Source: JAFGDI01 sp963662515
Lineage (GTDB): Bacteria; Planctomycetota; Phycisphaerae; Sedimentisphaerales; SM23-30
DNA: 64,000 nt
Assembly (NCBI GenBank): GCA_963662515.1
Contig: OY759675.1
Location: 620,001-684,000, forward strand
Direction: 5' to 3'
Below the pieces are notes generated by a model that was not told where the DNA came from, did no database searches, and saw nothing but the letters and a program-made list of their open reading frames with translations. Below, piece after piece: positions 58,745 to 64,000 of this stretch. Numbering within the stretch: the first letter of the stretch is position 1; each line of letters opens with the position of its first letter. The position numbers and the translations under genes are program-made.

Positions 58745-59008
58745 ATGGATGAAGGAACAATATTGGATCTGGGAACAAGGGTGATAGTTTTGTCACTGAT
58801 GATCTCTTTGCCTATGTTGCTGGTGGGGCTGGTGGTTGGTGTTATTATCTCTATCATTCAGGCAGTGACTCAGATACAGGAAATGACCCTTACATTTATT
58901 CCCAAGGTATTGGCTATGGCGGCGGCTCTGATTTTTTTTATGCCCTGGATACTTGCTCAGCTTGCGGCCTTTGCAACAGAGATGTTTGGCCCGATCTCGG
59001 TTCCTTGA
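58745..59008 (+). CDS. fliQ: Flagellar export gate protein FliQ
   Basis: The 87-residue protein has two membrane helices: VIVLSLMISLPMLLVGLVVG and VLAMAAALIFFMPWILAQLA. Between them is the conserved IISIIQAVTQIQEMTLTFIP. It is the last gene of flagellar operon 2. The usual next genes fliR, flhB and flhA do not follow, so the operon breaks off before them. Confidence 0.95.
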   Translation: MDEGTILDLGTRVIVLSLMISLPMLLVGLVVGVIISIIQAVTQIQEMTLTFIPKVLAMAAALIFFMPWILAQLAAFATEMFGPISVP

Positions 59009-59086
59009 TCGTGGTGTTTGGGTGATTATGATAGAAATATAGAGTTGTGATTGAGTGTTACCATGTCTTTTTTATTTCGACCTTGC

Positions 59087-59115
59087 TTGCAATATATAGT
59101 CATTTCTGATAGAAT
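59087..59115 (+). promoter_or_regulatory. Sigma-70-type promoter of asd
   Basis: TTGCAA (59087-59092), a 17-base spacer and TAGAAT (59110-59115) lie 67 bases before the asd start. This separates asd from the flagellar operon. Confidence 0.55.
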
Positions 59116-59182
59116 TTCTGGGCTGAAGATATAGTGGAATTGATATTTTTATATAACTTATTAAGTAAACTGGAGATGTAAA

Positions 59183-60187
59183 ATGACTAAGGTGGCTATT
59201 GCCGGCGTGACTGGTGCGGTAGGACAGGAATTTCTTGAACTTTTAGCTGAAAGAAAGTTTCCTGCGACCAGCTATAAGATGCTGGCGTCGGCCCGTTCTG
59301 CCGGTAAGAAGATGACTTTTCTGGGTAAGGAATATGTGATCGAAGAGCTGACCGAAAAGAGCTTCGACGGCATGGATATAGCTTTGTTCAGTGCCGGGGG
59401 TTCGATCAGTAAGAAATATGCACCGATCGCTGCCAAGGCTGGCTGTGTAGTGGTAGATAATTCATCTGCTTTCCGTATGGATGCAGACACTCCTTTGGTA
59501 GTACCAGAGATTAACCCAGAAGCAATCAAAGCTCACAAGGGCATTATTGCTAACCCCAATTGTTCGACTATCATTGGTATTACCCCATTGTGGCCGCTGC
59601 ATAAGGTCAATCCGATCAAGCGTTTAGTGGTGAGCACTTATCAGGCGGTAAGTGGTGCTGGTGCCCAGGCAATGGAAGAGCTCAAGAACCAGGTTCGTGA
59701 ATATCTTGATGGCAAGCCAGTAACCAAGAAGGCGTTCATTCATCAGTGTGCTTTCAATGTATTCAGTCATAACAGTGATATTGACGAGAACGGCTATAAT
59801 GTTGAAGAAATGAAGCTCGTTCACGAGACCCATAAGATTTTCGGTGATGATTCAATAGCCATTACCTGTACTTGTGTGCGTGTGCCGGTATTGCGTGCCC
59901 ATTGCGAGAGCATCAATATCGAGTTCACTAATCCGATCACTCCGGAAGAAGTTACCGCTATAGTCAGTAAGGCTCCGGGTGTTAAGGTTGTTGACGACCG
60001 CAAGAATAATTACTTCCCGATGCCTTTGGATGCATCTGGTCAGGATGATATACTGGTAGGTCGCATTCGTCAGGATAATTCTATTGCTGGCGGGCGTGGA
60101 ATAAATCTGTTCCTCAGCGGCGATCAGATCCGTAAGGGTGCAGCCCTGAATGCAATTCAGATCGCAGAGTTGTTGCTCAAGAAATAA
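59183..60187 (+). CDS. asd: Aspartate-semialdehyde dehydrogenase
   Basis: The 334-residue protein has the NADP-binding start VAIAGVTGAVGQEFLELL, the catalytic C127 in IANPNCSTI and H240 in VRVPVLRAHCES. It also has SAFRMDADTPLVVPEINPEA and the closing DNSIAGGRGINLFLSGDQIR. It reduces aspartyl phosphate to the semialdehyde in lysine, threonine, methionine and diaminopimelate synthesis. Ribosome site GGAGATG precedes the ATG. Transcription ends at the hairpin 26 bases downstream. Confidence 0.96.
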   Translation: MTKVAIAGVTGAVGQEFLELLAERKFPATSYKMLASARSAGKKMTFLGKEYVIEELTEKSFDGMDIALFSAGGSISKKYAPIAAKAGCVVVDNSSAFRMDADTPLVVPEINPEAIKAHKGIIANPNCSTIIGITPLWPLHKVNPIKRLVVSTYQAVSGAGAQAMEELKNQVREYLDGKPVTKKAFIHQCAFNVFSHNSDIDENGYNVEEMKLVHETHKIFGDDSIAITCTCVRVPVLRAHCESINIEFTNPITPEEVTAIVSKAPGVKVVDDRKNNYFPMPLDASGQDDILVGRIRQDNSIAGGRGINLFLSGDQIRKGAALNAIQIAELLLKK

Positions 60188-60209
60188 GTTTAGAGGATTA
60201 TGCAATTAA

Positions 60210-60548
60210 ATGAAGGTCAGGCCTGTAGTGGGTCTGACCTTTTTTTTATATCTCCGGGTTAGTTTCGGCCAGAGCTTATACAATGGCGATGTTTTGTTGC
60301 AATATTTTAGTTTTGTGTTGATTTGGGTGTTGATTGGTGTTTGCCTGGTGGGGATGTGGTTATTTCTGGGTTTTTCTGGTGTAATTTGGTCGGTATTTGA
60401 GATGTTTTCAGGTCTAATGATTTTTGGGCGGGTATTTGTTTATGTTACAATACAAAAGAGAGAAGGCTACGATAATAGGATAATAGTATTGACTGCGATA
60501 TTTGCGATCGCAGAGCTGTCGCTGGCGAGCAGACAGTTATCGGAATAG
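60210..60548 (+). CDS. Doubtful small membrane protein
   Basis: This open frame could encode up to 112 residues, mostly hydrophobic (FVLIWVLIGVCLVGMWLFLG, GVIWSVFEMFSGLMIFGRVF), with a polar end KREGYDNR. Its first ATG lies inside the asd terminator, so if it is real it must start later, for example at GTG or ATG codons near 60312-60354, none with a good ribosome site. No homology was recognised. The remaining space before the next gene shows short inverted repeats of TTATCGG/CCGATAA type (60538-60576). Confidence 0.25.
   Translation: MKVRPVVGLTFFLYLRVSFGQSLYNGDVLLQYFSFVLIWVLIGVCLVGMWLFLGFSGVIWSVFEMFSGLMIFGRVFVYVTIQKREGYDNRIIVLTAIFAIAELSLASRQLSE
60213..60247 (+). terminator. Rho-independent terminator of asd
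   Basis: AGGTCAG (60214-60220) pairs with CTGACCT (60234-60240) around a 13-base loop that can pair further, and eight T residues follow. Confidence 0.8.
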
Positions 60549-60588
60549 GCGATAATACTGGATAAGTGGCCGATAATTTGGAGGCAAG

Positions 60589-63500
60589 ATGAGAGTTCGT
60601 AATTTTTTAAGAGTAATGTTGATTTTGTTTGTCGGCATTTTAGTAACAAGCCCGGCTTATGCTGTGCGTTTTATGGAGAAGTTGGACCGCGGCCTGGTGG
60701 CGGTTTATAAAGGTGGTACCCAGGTCTATGTTGGTTGGCGTATGTTCGGTACGGATCCTGATAATATTGCTTTTAATGTTTATCGCGGTTCAGTTAAGAT
60801 CAATACTGCACCAGTTACAAATTCGACAAACTTTCTTGATAGTGCCGGTAATGTTAATGCGAAGTATTTTATAGCTCCAATTTTAGATGGCGTTGAGCAG
60901 CCGCTGTTAGGGCCGGTTACGGTTTGGGCCAGCTACTGTCAATCAATTAACTTATCTGCGGTTGAGGGAAGTTATGAGGTCAATGATATAAGCGTTGGTG
61001 ATCTTGATGGTGATGGCAGCTATGAAATAGTATTAAAGCGATTGGCAACGGAACGGTCTGAGACATCGACGCTATTCAATCTTATAGAGGCATATAAACT
61101 TGATGGGACAATGCTATGGCGTATAGATCTTGGTCCTAATAATCTTTATGCGCCGGTAGATGTGAATCCGATTGTTTACGATTTTGATAGTGATGGTCGA
61201 GCAGAGGTGGCATTGCGCACCTGCGAGGGTAATACAGATGCTACTGGTGTAACCATTGGTGATGTTGATGGAGATGGGATAACCGATTATAGAAGTTCGG
61301 CTGTGCTTAATAATGAGCTATGGATGACCGAGGGTCCTGAGTTTCTGTCGATATTTGATGGACTGACCGGCAGGGAGCTTGCCAGAACCGATTATATAGA
61401 AAGAGACCCTATCTCTCAGTGGGGCAACCCTGGGATGAGTTTGGCGCAATATGCGCATCGGGCTGATAAATGCATGATGACTCCGGCTTATCTTGATGGC
61501 CAGCGTCCCAGCCTGGTTATCTGTCGCGGTATATATCATCGGATAAAGATGGAGGCGTGGAATTATCGTAATGGTGTTTTGTCACGCATCTGGTCTTTTG
61601 ATTCGGAGCAGTGGCCTGGTTATGGCGGTCAGGGTAATCATAATCTTACTGTCGGCGATGTTGACAGTGATGGCAGAGATGAGATAGTTTATGCTTCTAT
61701 GTGTGTTGATGATAATGGCAAAGGTCTTTATACTACTCAGTTAGGTCATGGTGATGCTCTGCACATGTCAGATATGATACCGGAGCGGCCAGGTCTTGAA
61801 GTGTTTCAATGTCATGAGAGCTATCCATACGGTACGACATTACGAGATGCCAGGACAGGTGAGATATTATGGCAGAAGACTGCCGATGGCGATACCGGCA
61901 GATGTTGTGCAGCTCATATAGATTCTCGTTATCCTGGTTATCAGATGTGGTCGGTCGCCAGTGGGGGCACATACAATTGTGCTGACAACTCTCTGATCAG
62001 TACGAATTTGCCCAACTGGGGTAATTTCCTTATTTGGTGGGACGGTGACTTACAGAGAGAGATACTCGATGCGGTTGGCAGTACCGGAGCGAACCCTGTG
62101 ATAAATAAGTGGGGTGGTGATGGGGCTGGCCGTTTGCTCAGTCTGTATAATGTGCCTTCGTCATACGGAACAGCCGCAATAAACTATACCAAGGGAAATC
62201 CATGTATTAGTGGTGATATACTGGGCGACTGGCGTGAGGAGGCTATTTATCGCTCTTCAGATAATACTCAGTTACGAATATTTACTACTACGACAGTTAC
62301 GCCGTATCGTTTTTATACATTTATGCATGATTCTCAATATCGTACCGCAGTTGCCTGGCAGTGTAATATGTACAATCAGCCGCCACACCCCAGTTTTTAT
62401 GTTGGTGCAGGCATGAGCGATCTTCCCAGGCCTGATATAATACTTGCCGGTCAGGATAAGTCTGAGACAGACCCGCCGTTACCAAATCCTATGGGCTGGG
62501 AGGTAAAGCCTTATGCGACAGGGGCCCGATCAATATTTATGCAGGCGGTAGCGGCGATAGATATAAATGAAGTTGAATATTATTTTACCTGTACCAGTGG
62601 CGGCGGTCATGACAGCGGCTGGCAATTCAGTCCTTCTTATGAAGATGTCGGGCTTGAGCCGGGTGAGAGATATACCTATACAGTTACAGCTCGTGATACA
62701 TCAGATAATTATAACATGACATTTACATCAGTACCGGCCTCATGTATTACCACAGGTAAAACAGGGCTTACTTACTGGGATTTTGAAGATGGAGCTGACC
62801 AGGCGGCATTTTCAAATATGCCGGGCAAAGGTTCTGTAGATATTGTTAATAGCATGGTAATGTATGGATATAACGCAACCTATGGCCCTTATTTTGCTGC
62901 TGATACGATAACCGGCGGAGGGCTAAGTGCTTATTTTAATGGTGGTCAGGATGGCTATACTCAAGATGCGACATTTAATAGCTGGTCTCAGCCGAGTTGG
63001 ACAATTGAGTTGTCAGTGAAGCTGATGAATATTTCCGGCTGGAAAACGCTGATCGGGAGAGATGGTTCTTCAGTTGGTGAGCTTGAATCAGATTTTTATT
63101 TACAGAAAAATGGGATAGATAACGCTTTTAGACTTAACTTCCGTACTATAGGTGGTGCCAGACATATTTTAGATAGTAATTTTGCAGCTCAGGCCGGGCT
63201 CTGGTATAGCCTGGCGATAACCTCTGATGGTAGTGAAATTAATATGTACTGTGATAAGCTTGATGGAGACGGTTATCAGTTGGTGGATTCACTGGATATA
63301 TCAGCACAAACGCCGGCCCAAAATGCCCTGTCACTGGGGACATTTAACTGGACCTTTGGTAGAGGCTGGTATAACGGCAAATATACAGACTATGTTAACG
63401 GTTATCTTGATAATATCCGTTTCAGTAATACGGTTCTCACTCCCGATGAGTTTTTGGGAGCCAGGCCGGAATCTGCTTCATGGCTTTATGGTGATTTTAG

Positions 63501-63669
63501 TGGCGACCATATTGTTGACCTGGTTGACTTTTCCGTCTTTGCCCGGTTATGGCTCTGGAGTGAAGGCGAATATCTCAATGAGTTCGATATAGACAGTGAT
63601 GGCAGTATTGACATTCCCGAACTGTCAACTCTGTCTGAAAACTGGCTGAGTGAAGATAACGGAAATTAA
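60589..63669 (+). CDS. Secreted rhamnogalacturonan lyase (PL11) with LamG-like domain and dockerin-like tail
   Basis: The 1026-residue protein has a signal peptide (residues 1-25, AYA|VR). The PL11 domain (~26-625) opens with RFMEKLDRGLVAVYKGGTQV, YVGWRMFGTDPDNIAFNVYR, as in YesW/YesX. It carries the calcium-binding D-x-D-x-D-G loops (VGDLDGDGSYEIVLKR, YDFDSDGRAEVALRT, GDVDGDGITDYRSS, VGDVDSDGRDEIVYAS) and WREEAIYRSSDNTQLRIFTT. A fibronectin-like linker (~640-720) is followed by a LamG-like domain (~728-960). The end (~966-1022) is a duplicated dockerin-like motif, GDFSGDHIVDLVDFSVFARL and DIDSDGSIDIPELSTLSENW. It should cleave the backbone of rhamnogalacturonan I from pectin outside the cell. 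Confidence 0.92.
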   Translation: MRVRNFLRVMLILFVGILVTSPAYAVRFMEKLDRGLVAVYKGGTQVYVGWRMFGTDPDNIAFNVYRGSVKINTAPVTNSTNFLDSAGNVNAKYFIAPILDGVEQPLLGPVTVWASYCQSINLSAVEGSYEVNDISVGDLDGDGSYEIVLKRLATERSETSTLFNLIEAYKLDGTMLWRIDLGPNNLYAPVDVNPIVYDFDSDGRAEVALRTCEGNTDATGVTIGDVDGDGITDYRSSAVLNNELWMTEGPEFLSIFDGLTGRELARTDYIERDPISQWGNPGMSLAQYAHRADKCMMTPAYLDGQRPSLVICRGIYHRIKMEAWNYRNGVLSRIWSFDSEQWPGYGGQGNHNLTVGDVDSDGRDEIVYASMCVDDNGKGLYTTQLGHGDALHMSDMIPERPGLEVFQCHESYPYGTTLRDARTGEILWQKTADGDTGRCCAAHIDSRYPGYQMWSVASGGTYNCADNSLISTNLPNWGNFLIWWDGDLQREILDAVGSTGANPVINKWGGDGAGRLLSLYNVPSSYGTAAINYTKGNPCISGDILGDWREEAIYRSSDNTQLRIFTTTTVTPYRFYTFMHDSQYRTAVAWQCNMYNQPPHPSFYVGAGMSDLPRPDIILAGQDKSETDPPLPNPMGWEVKPYATGARSIFMQAVAAIDINEVEYYFTCTSGGGHDSGWQFSPSYEDVGLEPGERYTYTVTARDTSDNYNMTFTSVPASCITTGKTGLTYWDFEDGADQAAFSNMPGKGSVDIVNSMVMYGYNATYGPYFAADTITGGGLSAYFNGGQDGYTQDATFNSWSQPSWTIELSVKLMNISGWKTLIGRDGSSVGELESDFYLQKNGIDNAFRLNFRTIGGARHILDSNFAAQAGLWYSLAITSDGSEINMYCDKLDGDGYQLVDSLDISAQTPAQNALSLGTFNWTFGRGWYNGKYTDYVNGYLDNIRFSNTVLTPDEFLGARPESASWLYGDFSGDHIVDLVDFSVFARLWLWSEGEYLNEFDIDSDGSIDIPELSTLSENWLSEDNGN

Positions 63670-63670
63670 T

Positions 63671-63812
63671 AGTGTTCACGCTGTTAATAAAGACAGTCGG
63701 CGAAGCTGACACCTTAAATACTTAAGAGGTATCGCCTGAGGCGATGGCTAATTAACAGCGTGAACGCTGGACACGGAAGGGGTAAACCCTGAACTCTGAA
63801 GGCGTGAACGCT
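63671..63812. repeat. Composite palindromic intergenic repeat, copy C
   Basis: AGTGTTCACGCTGTTAAT (63671-63688) is inverted at 63751-63768 with 17 of 18 matches; a third partial copy, GCGTGAACGCT, is at 63802-63812. Between the arms are GTCGGC-GAA-GCTGAC (63696-63710), ACC-TTAA/TTAA-GAGGT (63711-63730) and ATCGCC-TGA-GGCGAT (63731-63745). The strings GATGGCTA and GACACCT also occur in the element at 7321-7577. It begins right after the PL11 stop and could also act as a terminator. Confidence 0.55.
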
Positions 63813-63947
63813 TTAACACTGGATAGTGATATCCTGCTTGCAAAGTTTGGTTTTTTTGTGATAATACTGGGGGCTGGCAGGTTTGGCATGCGAATGTGGT
63901 CGTGTGGCCTGTCGCCGGTATCAGGAAAGTTTAAGGATATTGTCATT

Positions 63948-64000
63948 ATGGCAGATGAAACAGTTAAAAATGAGACCCTGACCTCTGTGAAGGGTTTCCG
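63948..64000 (+). CDS. Start of an unidentified gene, cut by the window end
   Basis: ATG at 63948 follows AAGGA by about ten bases and opens MADETVKNETLTSVKGF, continuing past the last base. Too little is present to name a family. The 135 bases before it contain no other gene. Confidence 0.45.
   Translation, partial: MADETVKNETLTSVKGF

Noticed and set aside
60569..60576. GCCGATAA just before the PL11 gene as a sigma-28 promoter
   Set aside because: No -35 lies at the right distance, and it would leave almost no leader before the start codon.
63752..63946. 64-residue minus-strand frame after the PL11 gene
   Set aside because: It runs through the palindromic repeat, has no ribosome site and no protein-like pattern.

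Overview
The window reads as a chromosomal segment of a motile, carbohydrate-degrading diderm bacterium, most likely a planctomycete of the class Phycisphaerae (Sedimentisphaerales-like). That placement is an inference. It rests on two secreted proteins ending in the same duplicated dockerin-like tail (D-F-x-G-[ND]-x-x-V-D-L ... A-x-x-W-L), a polysaccharide-lyase-11 enzyme with a LamG-like domain, L- and P-ring flagellar genes that imply an outer membrane, and a FliW/CsrA module. Base composition is moderate, with many ATA and GTA codons. No rRNA, tRNA, CRISPR array, phage or transposase gene was recognised.

Layout. 1-1790: the tail of ruvB and a DUF58 protein. 1820-7243: a divergent signalling block with a REC-PAS-PAS-histidine kinase, a REC response regulator and a FapA/DUF342 protein. 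7310-7588: a MITE-like element with 11-bp target-site duplications. 7690-9600: an unknown membrane protein. 9929-14578: a very large secreted clostripain-family protein. 14620-16888 (minus strand): a GDP-mannose-3,5-epimerase-like enzyme and a GT4 glycosyltransferase. 17324-29389: flagellar operon 1 (small ORF, flgF, flgG, flgA, flgH, flgI, flgJ, flgN, flgK, flgL, fliW, csrA, flagellin). 29662-35454: housekeeping genes (trpS, scpA, xthA), an archaemetzincin-like protein that has lost its zinc ligands, and a diguanylate cyclase. 35740-41469: a regulatory block (MerR-type regulator, TPR protein, FlgN-like protein, histidine kinase, sigma-54 activator). 41674-59008: flagellar operon 2 (flgB, flgC, fliE, fliF, fliG, fliH, fliI, fliJ, a MotE-like gene, fliK, flgD, flgE, flbD, motA, motB, fliL, fliN, fliO, fliP, fliQ). 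59183-64000: asd, the PL11 lyase and the first codons of another gene.

How it works together. Both flagellar operons begin with a good -24/-12 (sigma-54) promoter (17204 and 41603). Upstream of each lie dyad sites of the same type, repeated at exactly 21-bp phasing (17009/17030 and 41461/41482/41503). The kinase and sigma-54 activator encoded just before flgB are the obvious pair to act there. This gives a self-contained inferred circuit: kinase, then activator, then enhancer array, then rod/hook/motor genes. Filament output is probably tuned after transcription by FliW-CsrA, because the flagellin leader carries a consensus CsrA site and a second one on its ribosome-binding site. fliM, fliR, flhA, flhB, fliD and fliS are not in the window.

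The observations most worth following are the phased enhancer arrays, the zinc-ligand-less archaemetzincin, the MITE-like element and its two structural relatives, and the plant-type GDP-mannose 3,5-epimerase homologue.
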